A DNA stretch of 22,422 nucleotides from Lingula anatina (GCF_001039355.2 NW_019773603.1:650151-672572), one strand, 5' to 3'. Positions 1 to 9,009 are shown, numbered from the stretch's first letter. The notes: generated from the sequence alone by a model not told the origin. A program made the numbers and translations.

Positions 1-205
1 ACAAAACAAAACAAAACAAAAATAGTAACAATTTGAAAGAAAAAAAATATCGATATCGTAAAGAATCTAATATTAGACGTAGCCTCACTTTACACAAATC
101 ACATATACTGAAAAACGAACAAAAATGACAATAGTCTGATTAGAAATTTACTTGATCTAAAAAAGCACGTTTTGGGGTCTGTTTGAGATCTTTTAATGCC
201 AGGCC
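1..205. repeat. Dispersed duplicated block R, copy 1
   Basis: After an (ACAAA)n-like start, this stretch closely matches 5061-5270 (inside intron 1 of gene copy 1) and 19131-19330 (after a relic promoter). Shared landmarks are the ATCGATATCGTAA string, the GTAGCC.CACT string, the CTGAAAAACGAAC string and the ACAATAGTCT/ACGATAGTCT string. Similarity fades after about 205. It could be the intron-1 remnant of a further gene copy lying to the left of the window, or a dispersed repeat. It has no coding potential. Confidence 0.7.
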
Positions 206-1116
206 AGCGGGAAGGGATTTGTATAGGGATAATGATACAACGTGTGAGTTAAACCACGAAGTAGAAGACTAGTAAGATATAAGAATCGTACTAAAAAGTC
301 ATTTACTTTCTTATATTTGCCGTGACCGCGTCATTCCTCAACTCTTGGTTTACTATGGCGGAGTTTGCTGTCATTGTCATGCTTGCTCCCACTGATTCCA
401 TCATACGAAACGTTATTCCGAGTCCTAGAAACCATTCCTCAGACTGAATTTGTCCAAGAAATCCAATGCAAAATAGAAAGATAATAATAATTATAATATA
501 TTTTAAAACACCTTAGAAAGAAAGGGTATCTTTTTCTTTTTTTTAAATTGTGGACTGAAAGTACCGTGTAAAGTACTGAAATAGTTAATCCAGGTGAAAG
601 TAACAATAGAATGAGGCAGATGACACAAAGCAAACAACCTGCTAAATCAATCGGGTCTCACACGTTAAAAGAAAAATGAGCTTTATTAATGTTTTATATA
701 TTTTACGACCACCCTGGCCTAAGCAAAGCCGTGGAACCGTCAGAGCCTAACACCTTTTTCTGTAGCTTTCCCATAAAAATGTCTGTATGACACTGGTGGG
801 TTTTTATGTTATGTTATTTTATTTTATTTCTTTATGTTTATGGTTTTAAGACGTTCCTAAACAATAAAGAGCTGACCCCAAGTAATATAAGCCCCACGGC
901 CTAGTATATCCGGGCTCCTACCCTAGGTAACCGTAATAAATAGGACACTGATTCAACACAAATTTAGATTAAGAATGAATATAAAACAAGTAACATCAGT
1001 ACATCATCCGTTTAGACATTGCATTCATAAACGAATTTTTATTATTAAACATAATGAAAAGCAAACACACAAAGGAAATAAAACGCATTCAGGTATGCAG
1101 AAAACGGTGCATAAGA
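206..1116. other. AT-rich spacer without recognised gene
   Basis: No exon-like open frame with supporting splice sites was found. Neither exon 2 nor exon 3 of the gene family is recognisable here, although the preceding block resembles its intron 1. Short homopolymer and TTTTA-rich runs are the only structure seen. Confidence 0.5.
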
Positions 1117-1275
1117 GTTCATGAAGTCATGAGAAGTCTTTAGGTAATGAGAAGTGATGAGGTCATGAGAAGTCTTGAGAGATCATGACATTTCACGAGA
1201 GGTCATGAGAGGTCATGCAATGTCACGAGAGGTCATGAGGTCAAGAAAAGTATTGAGGTCATGCAAGGCCAAATG
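1117..1275. repeat. Degenerate ~10-bp minisatellite rich in AGGTCA
   Basis: This is a degenerate tandem array built on a unit close to AGGTCATGAG. Exact AGGTCA hexamers occur at 1160-1165, 1200-1205, 1210-1215, 1230-1235, 1238-1243 and 1256-1261, all on the + strand. Two pairs are direct repeats with spacers of 4 (1200/1210) and 2 (1230/1238) bases. AGGTCA is the consensus nuclear-receptor half-site, so the array could act as a response element, but a simple minisatellite with no function explains it equally well. Confidence 0.75.
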
Positions 1276-1740
1276 TGAATGCATATGAGGTGAATGCCTA
1301 TGATTTTTCTAACACTAACATTGTAGTCTACTTAAATTTTAAGGATTTTAGACTTAAATAATAATTATAATAACAATAATAATAGTTATTTTAATTTGTA
1401 ATATTATTTCATTTTATACTTAAATTTTGTAAACTAGTTCAGAAGTCCCTGATATCAGAGGGATCCAAAATACTTCAGGGCTCTATTATAGTTTTACAAG
1501 ATCAGCTGTGATAATACATTGTAATTGATATTTATTCGCACAACCTGCGTGATAAAAGTTGTTTTCAACGTAAGATGCGACCCCAGCTCACTCCTTGTCC
1601 AAAACGGTTTCAGATTTGTTCATGGTAATTGCACAGCGTATTGAGATATCTTATTAGAAAGAAATGTTTGATGTTTTATAATTATTGAAAGAATTTATAC
1701 TATAATTAATGGTAAAGCTGGTGACTTTGTTAGCCCAAAG

Positions 1741-1984
1741 CAGGGACGGATCCAAGGATCATTTGAATGGGTGTCGTTTTTTTTCTTTTTTTATAGAAAT
1801 GACAGGCCTTGGGTACGAAGCCGGCCTTCGGCACCCTTGGGCTGGGGTTCGGGGCCCGCTGAAAGGCACTGAAAAAATGGTGCCATTTGATACGGTTCAA
1901 AACTGTGGATCAGTTAATCAAAATTCTATTTTCAAGAGGAGAATATTCGTGTGATTTATTTAGAAATCCCTAAATCCGTCACTG
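1741..1984. mobile_element. MITE-like element with imperfect terminal inverted repeats
   Basis: The left end CAGGGACGGATCCAAGG (1741-1757) and the right end CCTAAATCCGTCACTG (1969-1984) are imperfect inverted repeats: the right end reversed reads CAGTGACGGATTTAGG. The interior holds a T-rich stretch followed by a GC-rich GGCCTT..GGCC section related to the element at 17878-18182. No convincing target-site duplication flanks it. The 81-codon open frame across it (1709-1954) is a by-product of the element and not a gene. It is non-autonomous, and no transposase is visible. Confidence 0.6.
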
Positions 1985-2549
1985 TAAGATTCCATGCTAT
2001 ACCGAGAAGGCTACTGAATTTATTCAAGTTTTTTCGCTTTTATTGTACGGAATGTTCCTATTTAGATGACTTCTGATGCTTTTATTTTCATTTTGTTTTA
2101 CAATGGGATAACATTTAACTTCACCTGTAACGTTATAGAACACGATGAGAGTCAAAGCAGATCACACCTTGACCACTGAATCTCCGCTAATAGGCTTCAG
2201 ATCAAATGGAAACTTTTTACCTAGTCACAGAGAGGGCCAGTTCGAATGTACATGTTCACGTCTGAATTACAATCGATAGCCCAGGCATCGTGCAAATCAA
2301 GTTCATATCGCTCAACGCCAGTCCCCAAGCATGGTCTTATCATAAACTTTGAAGTACATACCTACCAAACTGCAGGGCGCGGCACCGAAGGGTCTAAAAT
2401 TCACCGGTAGATCGGATCACGCTACCGGTTTTCAAGGTGTGTATCAGTACCTGCTTTGTCGTATCAGATTCGGCAACCTCTTGCCTTGATGTGTTAACGA
2501 TGGTTCTGAGCGGGGTTGAAAAGTAGTGCAACGTGGAATTTCTGGGAAG
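1985..2549. other. Spacer with one short perfect hairpin
   Basis: No gene is supported here. The only distinct structure is a perfect 8-bp inverted repeat, ACCGGTAG (2403-2410) and CTACCGGT (2422-2429), with an 11-base loop. Confidence 0.45.
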
Positions 2550-3162
2550 ATAATTATGATTCTATAAAGTTTAAAATATCCCTAAAACCTAACATTTGGA
2601 TACCGTTCAAGTGACATCTTAATATACCTACTAATTTTTACTTCCCTTGTCATTTCACTTAGAGAGCATGGTGAAAAGATAATTAAATCACGGACTTTGT
2701 TAAATCCAGGTTCACAATTACATTTACCTGGAATAACATTGAAACTATCGATAACCTGCACGTATTGCTTTCAACGCTCAAAGAGTTCATTCAAACAATG
2801 TGTTCGTGACGTGCTGCTTGTCTAACAATAAGACTGCTACGGTTTCCGATTCCGTTTTTTGTTCACCACTAATTTTGGCTGACGTACAATTGGACAATTT
2901 GACGTACAAAAGGTCAATTTGATATGTGCAATAAGATATTACTGCGTGGAAAATCTGTAATCTACCTCACTTTCTTGTTTCTTATTTTTGTCTTCTGGTT
3001 CGAGAAACGTTATCAATGCTTTTGCTTATGCATCTTTTCCATAAATTTCTTAGTGCCTGGCTGGGTTATTTTATAGTAAGCTGGTCGTCTTCTATAAAAA
3101 CAGAAGCATGACTTGCTGAAATAGGCTTTGAAACAGCTCAGCGGCAGCTGACAGTTCTTGCA
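2550..3162 (+). promoter_or_regulatory. Promoter and 5'UTR region of gene copy 1
   Basis: This stretch is shared with the sequence upstream of gene copy 2 (19921-20280) and with two relic copies (17530-17876 and 18650-19130), which marks it as the duplicated promoter of the family. A TATA-like TATAAAA lies at 3093-3099, about 65 bases before the start codon; the matching position in copy 2 reads TATGAAA. The last 40 bases before the ATG, including the E-box CAGCTG at 3145-3150, are almost identical in both copies. Transcription start and any upstream non-coding exon are unknown. Confidence 0.55.
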
Positions 3163-4384
3163 ATGGATTCTCATATGCGGAGCAACAAGCAGCAGTATTT
3201 TTTATTGCTCCACCTATTTCTTCGAGGAGTCTTAAGCGTGGAGTCACTCAGCCCACAGCCATTGTTCAGCGTAACGAGCACCCAAACCATATCTGGTGTA
3301 GATAGCAGTAATTCATCGGAGGCGGAAGTTTCCTCCCAGGTTGATGTCCCAAAGAATCCACCGCTACAATATCAGACTTCTTCAACAGCAGTCAGTATCA
3401 CCGGATCCTATTCAGGTGTAGATAACAGTGATGTGGAAGAACCGGTGACAGAGCCCCCATTGGAGGAAGTCTCCATTGACGGAATGAACACAACAATGGC
3501 TCTTTTTCCGTTCGACTCGAAAAGGGAACAAGACGACTCAAATTTCACTACGAGCCCACCAGCCCAAGGGGAATCCACAGTGACACTTTGGAATGGCGCT
3601 TCACTTCCCTTTAACTCCCCGAGAACATTTTGCTCAGGGAAATTCGTAGTTCAGACAGGTGAGTGCTACTGTGACAACTTTTGCGATTTGTTCCAAGACT
3701 GTTGTGCCACTGAATACTGTGAGAAACGTTCTTCATCGGTGGGAATGCGCTTAAACTCCAGCAAATTTGAATGCATCAAGCAATCTAGTTCGCATTTTCC
3801 TCAACTTAATCCCCAACATTTCTGGATGGTGACATCATGCCCAGATGAATGGCCCCATGATAACGTGCGCACTAAATGTGGAGGTCCTCGAAATACCAGT
3901 GAAGTTGGCAGCATTGTTCCTGTGTCTGACTTGGCAACAAACGTGACATTTCGTAATGAATATTGTGCAGTGTGCCATGGTATATCAGATGTCCAACAAT
4001 GGGATTTTTACTTCACGTGTCACAGATCCTTATCTTTTGGCATTGACAGTTTTTTCAACATTATCGATGGAGACGATATTGCGGAACAGGCAAGATCAAC
4101 CGATGGTTGTAGCTTGTTCTTTCGCCCTCCCGTCGACATGCCCGGCAGACCGTGTATACCATCTGATCTCATGCCAGTTGCTTCAGTATCGGGCGTAAGC
4201 ATCATGGCATTGCAGTGTCGCAGAGACACACACCAAGAACACAAGGAACTTTGTTTGACAGGACCAATTTCCGTCACTCGTGTACAGTGGTGGTCGTGGT
4301 ACTATTACGCAAGGAATGCCTTTTGTTGGCTTTGCAGATGGCCCAGTAACCTTCTGACGCACATCAGTAATTGTACTGTTTCGG
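3163..4384 (+). CDS. Exon 1 of gene copy 1: secreted SMB-like / Cys-rich ectodomain protein
   Basis: This exon encodes 407 codons plus one base of a split codon, ending at a consensus donor (GTAAGT from 4385). Residues 1-25 form a signal peptide with a hydrophobic core FLLLHLFL. Residues about 30-155 are a Ser/Thr/Pro-rich, probably glycosylated stalk. Residues 157-186 form a somatomedin-B-like knot (C157, C168, C170, C174, C180, C181, C186, with the CxCDxxC and DCC signatures), having seven instead of the usual eight cysteines. Residues 204-404 are a Cys-rich domain with 13 cysteines and the motif NEYCAVCHG. This arrangement resembles ectodomains of large mollusc receptor families that combine SMB modules with a seven-helix domain (family knowledge), but no seven-helix domain is seen here. 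The start is the first ATG; a second Met is at residue 5. Reading on into the intron adds 13 residues before a stop at 4423-4425. The inferred partners are exon 2 at 5705 and one of three terminal exons. The protein should be extracellular and membrane-tethered; ligand unknown. Confidence 0.85.
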
Positions 4385-5060
4385 GTAAGTTTTATTTCTT
4401 TTTTTTTGTCTCAGGGGGAAAGTGAAAATGTTAATTGGACGCATTGGATAAGTAAAACAATAGCTACAACATATTCTATAAAAGTATTTTCAACATTTCA
4501 ACATTTAAATTATATTAAAGCACTGCTCCTGATTTTGTTTATCTAGAGTTTCGGATCGGAACGCGGAGGGTTACTGCTATTCTAATGTGATTGTTGTCTT
4601 CTTTTTCCTTCATCGATTCAAAGCTTCTGATAGGAATTCGGAAAATGTAAATATTTGGTTGATAAACTGTCATCATATGGCAATTACTTCTGTCTTCTTG
4701 CTTTCTTGTTTTAAAAGTGTCACTAACTAACTGCAGTTAAACACTGTCTCATCTGTTATTTTATTTTATGAATTGTATCGCGTGGTCAACAATTGAACAA
4801 AGTATCATTTGTTTGAGCATAGTTAACAATTTACTCTGTCTCTTATTATTTCAGAAATAGCTGTTGTACATTTTATGTATATAGTATTGACAGAAAGTGA
4901 ATGAATAAAGGAGGAAAGAAACTTGACAGAAAACCCAGCGACTTTTATATTCATAAAGTAAAAGTTACAACCGAACCAAAATAAAATTTTGAAGTTCCAG
5001 CAAAAATTTACATAAAATACTAGTAGCATCATCGCAACATGTGCGTAGGAACCGAATAAA

Positions 5061-5270
5061 GGACTTACAAATAAGGAAAGTAACAAAGAAAGTAACACGT
5101 TTTAAAAAACAATATCGATATCGTAAACAAGCTTATTACACGTAGCCCCACTTTATACGAACCACATGTACTGAAAAACGAACGGAAATAACGATAGTCT
5201 TATCAGAAAGTTAGTTGAGCTAAAGAAACACGTATTCGGATTGGTCTCTTTGAGACTTTTTAATGTTAGG
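5061..5270. repeat. Block R, copy 2 (within intron 1)
   Basis: It matches 1-205 and 19131-19330 over about 200 bases. At 19131 the same block follows directly on promoter-like sequence, which defines its left edge at about 5061. Confidence 0.7.
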
Positions 5271-5618
5271 GACTTAAAATAAATAAATAATTTAAAATAA
5301 AAATTAAATTAAATAAATTAAAAATTAAAACTTTCTTGACTGGGAACAGTGACGTAGATAGTGGATATTGATTCTAGTGGCACGTGTCGGCTTTGGTCCT
5401 ACTTACCTAAATAAATTACCGTTTTGCTGCAACGAAGAGTGGCTGCCCTTTCTGTTTGATATGTTGCTGTTAAGGCCACCGTTTGACAGAGGAGCGCCAT
5501 GCTTGCGCGAAGACAACGTCGTTGTAGACATATCTTAAAGAGAAAGAAAACCCCTAGTAATATTTTTCTTTTAAGTTTTTTCTTTGGAATTATATTTGCC
5601 TCGCTGAAAAGGCAAATG

Positions 5619-5620
5619 TA

Positions 5621-5661
<41 letters not shown>
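5619..5661. repeat. (ATT)n microsatellite, about 14 units
   Basis: This is an uninterrupted ATT/TTA run ending 43 bases before the exon 2 acceptor, so it falls in the branch-point/polypyrimidine neighbourhood. Length changes here could affect recognition of the short exon 2. Confidence 0.95.
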
Positions 5662-5662
<1 letters not shown>

Positions 5663-5704
5663 ACAACCTCCCGTATTATTCAGTGCATCTATTTATCTTT
5701 CCAG

Positions 5705-5799
5705 CATCAAGTCAATCCTTCGATCCGCCAGGTTATACTGTCCAGATCGACACCTCTGGGGCGCGGTATAACAAACCATGTGAACGAAGCAGAGACCAG
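5705..5799 (+). CDS. Exon 2 of gene copy 1 (95 bases), inferred
   Basis: This exon is too short for an ORF search and is inferred from its splice sites and phase. A good acceptor (CTTTCCAG) precedes it and a consensus donor (CAG|GTAAGC) follows. Exon 1 leaves one base (G) of a codon and this exon starts with CA, making Ala, then 31 codons follow in frame. Residues include the string FDPPGYTVQIDTSG and one cysteine near the end (KPCERSRDQ). It ends in phase 0, which is the phase of all three downstream terminal exon acceptors. The YTVQIDTSG string looks like a beta-strand of the extracellular region. It lies before unit A and is absent from units B and C, so it exists once in this gene copy. 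An accidental match of acceptor, donor and both phases is possible but unlikely. Confidence 0.7.
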
Positions 5800-6718
5800 G
5801 TAAGCCGTTAATTTGAAGAAGCCATGGGGATAAAATAACAAAATTGTGAAAAGTTGAGTCATTTATTGCCTGAAAGAAATATCCGTCCTTTACGAAACAA
5901 CACCAAATTCTGACAACCAAAAGTGAAGACGGCAAAATTCCTTTTGTAGTAATTTATGAACTCCTTTTTAATTTGTACCATTTTAGGAATTACGTATTGT
6001 TTTATAATTTAAAGTTTATTGTTAATTTTCTTTTTAATATCTTTCGGAAACTTAAACCTTAAGGTGGCAATTTTACCTAATAAATTATTATTTTTAAATT
6101 ATTATAGCGATAGAATATCAGGCATGCTCTTGTGACAATCCGCATTTTTTCTCCAGCAGAATACAGCTGTGATAGTATAAGCATACTCCTGGAGGGAATA
6201 CAATATTATTTTAACGCAAGCAATATCGATCACGTACATGTAAAAAATACTTTTTTGGGTTTAGAAAAAATGCCATAGAAAATTTAAAGCTGGTTAAAAT
6301 GACGTTTCATTTTTATTACATCATTAGACGCGTCTACAGATTGTTATCATGCAATACCCGCCTTACATCATTGACGCCTCTGTCAATGTAGTACACCTTA
6401 GACACGCTCTTATTAGACTAGCGACTTTTTTTAAAATACTGCCGTTAATTGTGTAAACGTTTGATAGCGTTTAGCGGTGTCTTTTTCACATTTTTCTGCT
6501 CGCTAAACATCCGATTTGACGGTGTATTTATACACATATCCCGATAAATGAGACTTAAATAGTCATGTTGGATATGGGAACTGGACGTTTTAAAGAATCT
6601 ATATATAAAATGCTTTACAGCTGTGCTGCGATAATATGGCAGAAGAAACAAAAAAGTTATAGTTACAAGAACCCTTTTAAAAATTGTGTATATCTGAGGG
6701 GAAACGTTTGCTTTACAG
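5800..6718 (+). other. Intron 2 of gene copy 1 up to terminal exon 3A
   Basis: It begins GTAAGC at 5800 and ends TTTACAG before 6719. From 5946 onward it belongs to tandem unit A, so the same intron segment is repeated before exons 3B and 3C. The last ~200 bases are very similar in all three units. Short open frames here (for example 6565-6780) run out of frame into the terminal exon and are not separate genes. Confidence 0.6.
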
Positions 6719-7291
6719 GCACTTTGCAACGAGGAAGAGGACCAGTGTTTTACTCCAATACGGTATATGGTCAACACTGATTTTACCATCCAGATGGCGC
6801 TTTTGTCGGAACAGGAACAGGAGGCTTCTGCAGCTGAAGGTATTTGTGACGTGAACATAGCTTATCTTTTCTCTACCAAGATTTACAAAGCTATCGGCGA
6901 CGGTGCATGGCACTTTATGCCTGACCGGAAGACGTGTACAGAGATGAGCCGCAATGCAACAAACCAATCACTGGTGGCGGTCTTCAACTTCCAGGCCAGA
7001 TTAACCAAAATGATCAGCGGTTATCGTGAAGGTTCCAAGATGTTTGCTTCCTACCGGGCAGAGTTCTCTAGGACGCTGAAGGCCAGGAGAGAGACGGTCT
7101 ACTTTGACGGCAAAGATTATCTTGTCATCTTGCTGGATTCTGACGAGGGCCGCTGCTCACAACGGGAACTGCCGATAGAGGTGCATGACGGGGAAAATGG
7201 CACGACGTCCTCACGTGCCAGGGGTGGTCTGCGTGGTGATGCACTGGTACACGCCGTGTTTGCTATTTTTTGGGGGTATTTTAGCTTGTAG
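6719..7291 (+). CDS. Terminal exon 3A: C-terminal ectodomain and predicted GPI-anchor signal
   Basis: This exon has 190 codons plus a TAG stop. It opens in phase 0 after TTTACAG with ALCNEEEDQCFTPIRY, sixteen residues upstream of the first internal Met at 6767; the same sixteen-residue start is conserved in 3B and 3C, which supports the splice acceptor over a start at that Met. Cysteines lie at exon residues 3, 10, 43, 73 and 146. N-glycosylation sequons are NAT (MSRNATNQ) and NGT near the end. The last ~15 residues (ALVHAVFAIFWGYFSL) are hydrophobic, with no cytoplasmic tail and small residues (NGTTSS, ARGG) before them, as in GPI-attachment signals. No family is recognised for the middle part. 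A +1 shift in a T/G homopolymer relative to 3B changes the last few residues. Confidence 0.75.
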   Translation, partial: ALCNEEEDQCFTPIRYMVNTDFTIQMALLSEQEQEASAAEGICDVNIAYLFSTKIYKAIGDGAWHFMPDRKTCTEMSRNATNQSLVAVFNFQARLTKMISGYREGSKMFASYRAEFSRTLKARRETVYFDGKDYLVILLDSDEGRCSQRELPIEVHDGENGTTSSRARGGLRGDALVHAVFAIFWGYFSL

Positions 7292-7424
7292 TTGTTTGAT
7301 TTAATATACCGTGGTGACAAGAATGGTAGTTCACTATGAACCGTAGTCAGCTCCCCATTACTTCGTACAGGTGGGATTCGTCCCATATACCGGTAACCAC
7401 CCCAATACTCCTACTAATGCTAAG

Positions 7425-7558
7425 CTGTACTAATCATTTGCGAACCTGGACTTCCATTCCTAGGACTACCATTCCTGTCACACCACTAACCCTCACCTGT
7501 ACTTATCATATGGGAACCTGGACTTCCATTCCTAGGACTACCATTCCTGACACAGCCG
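7425..7558. repeat. 72-bp tandem repeat, two copies, in unit A 3' flank
   Basis: Copies start at 7425 and 7497 with CTGTACTNATCAT and share GGACTTCCATTCCTAGGAC. The same pair is in unit C (11796 and 11868) with the same 72-base period, so the tandem pair predates the A/C split. Unit B lacks it. Confidence 0.85.
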
Positions 7559-8350
7559 GCATATGTCATTTTCATTTACTACTACTTTTAAATGACTTGT
7601 TGGACACGGGGGGTGAGGTGGGGGGGGGGGNCTTTTATTGCATTTTTAATTTGTAGTAATTATGAACGCCTTTTTAATTTGTACCATTTTAGGAATTATG
7701 TATTGTTTTATAATTTAAAGTTTATTGTTTATTTTCTTTTAAACATCTTTTGTACAACTTAAACCTTAGGGTTGCAATTTTACCTAATAAATAATTATTT
7801 TAAAATTATGATAAGCATTCTCCTGGAGGGAATAAAAAATTATCACGTACATGTAAAAGAAAAAAAAAACTTTTTGGGGTTTAGAAAAAATGCAATATTA
7901 AATTTAAAGCTGGTTAAAATGGCGTTTCATTTCTATTACATCATTAGACGCGTCTACAGATTGTTATCATGCAATACCCGCCTTATATCATTTTTAAGAT
8001 AGACGTCGCCTCTGTCAATGTAGTACACCTTAGACACGCTCTTATTAGACTAACGACTTTTTTAAAATACCGACGTTAATTGTGTAAACGTTTGATAGCG
8101 TTTAGCGGTGTCTTTTGTCACATTTTTGTGCTCGCTAAACATCCGATTTGACGGTGTATATATACACATATCCCGATAAATGAGACTTAAATAGTCATGT
8201 TGGATATGGAAACTGGACGTTTTAAAGAATCTATATTTAAAATGATTTACAGCTGTGCTGCGATAATATGGCGGAAGAAACAAAAAAGGTATAGTTACAA
8301 GAACCATTTTAAAAATTGTGTATATCTGAGGGGAAACGTTTGCTTTCCAG

Positions 8351-8926
8351 GCATTTTGCAACGAGGAAGAAGACCAGTGTTTTACTCCAATACGGTATAT
8401 GGTCAATACTGATTTTACCATCCAAATGGCGCTTATGTCGGAACAGGAACAGAAGGCTTCTGCAGCTGAAGGTATTTGTGACGTGAACATAGCTTATCTT
8501 TTCTCTACAAAGATTTACCAAGCTATCGGCGACGGTGCATGGCACTTTATGCCTGACCGGAAGACGTGTACAGAGATGAGCCGCAATGCAACAAACCAAC
8601 CACTGGTGGCAGTCTTCAACTTCCAGGTCAGATTAACCAAAATGATCAGCGGTTATCGTGAAGGTTCCAAGCTGTTTGCTTCCTACCGGGCAGAGTTCTC
8701 TAGGACGCTGAAGGCCAGGAGAGAGACGGTCTACTTTGACGGCAAAGATTATCTTGTCATCTTGCTGGATTCTGACGAGGGCCGCTGCTCACAAGAGAAA
8801 CTGCCGATAGAGGTGCATGACGGGAAAAATGGCACGACGTCCTCACGTGCCAGGGGTGGTCTGATTGGTGATGCACTGGTGTTTGCTATTTTATTGGGTA
8901 TTTTAGCTTGTAGTTGTTTGATTTGA
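8351..8926 (+). CDS. Terminal exon 3B: C-terminal ectodomain and predicted GPI-anchor signal
   Basis: This exon has 191 codons plus a TGA stop and starts in phase 0 after CTTTCCAG with AFCNEEEDQCFTPIRY. Cysteine positions and both sequons match 3A. Differences from 3A are mostly conservative (e.g. LLSEQ/LMSEQ, SRNATNQS/SRNATNQP, QREL/QEKL). The tail reads ALVFAILLGILACSCLI, a stronger uninterrupted hydrophobic stretch than in 3A or 3C, consistent with GPI attachment or a terminal membrane helix. The tail reading frame here differs from A and C by one base in a T/G homopolymer, and B looks like the original state. Its acceptor has the strongest pyrimidine context of the three. Use of this exon would skip 3A. 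Confidence 0.75.
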   Translation, partial: AFCNEEEDQCFTPIRYMVNTDFTIQMALMSEQEQKASAAEGICDVNIAYLFSTKIYQAIGDGAWHFMPDRKTCTEMSRNATNQPLVAVFNFQVRLTKMISGYREGSKLFASYRAEFSRTLKARRETVYFDGKDYLVILLDSDEGRCSQEKLPIEVHDGKNGTTSSRARGGLIGDALVFAILLGILACSCLI

Positions 8927-9009
8927 TATACCGGGGTGACAAGAATGTTCACTATGAATTTTTAAATGACCCACTGACTTGTTGGACACGGGAGGGGGGG
9001 GGGTGTAAA

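Larger units (their letters stand above)
4385..5704 (+). other. Intron 1 of gene copy 1
   Basis: It runs from GTAAGT at 4385 to TTTCCAG at 5698-5704. Its first 620 bases match the sequence after exon 1 of copy 2 (21536-22422), and 5061-5270 is a copy of block R. A 137-base AT-rich stretch (5275-5335) and an (ATT)n microsatellite sit near its 3' end. No further exon is evident inside it. Confidence 0.65.
5946..7630 (+). repeat. Tandem unit A (intron 2 segment, exon 3A, short 3' flank)
   Basis: It starts at GTAGTAATTTATGAAC and matches unit B from 7653 and unit C from 10305. Compared with B and C it lacks about 1.3 kb of 3' flank: similarity stops in a G-run immediately before the N at 7631. 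It is closer to unit C than to unit B over the exon and the 7325-7600 segment. Confidence 0.85.

Noticed and set aside
1709-1954. 81-codon open frame
   Set aside because: It overlaps a MITE-like element with inverted ends and has no splice or protein support.
6699-6718. An alternative phase-1 acceptor (TCTGAG) that would let exon 1 join exon 3A directly
   Set aside because: The GAG context is poor, the TTTACAG/TTTCCAG site 20 bases later is better and conserved, and exon 2 supplies the phase change. It is kept only as a remote possibility.
6767-7291. Stand-alone 174-175 residue genes starting at the internal ATG in each of units A, B and C
   Set aside because: The frame is open and conserved for sixteen further codons upstream to a splice acceptor in all three units, and there is no signal peptide although the tail and sequons indicate a secretory protein. 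An exon of the larger gene fits better.
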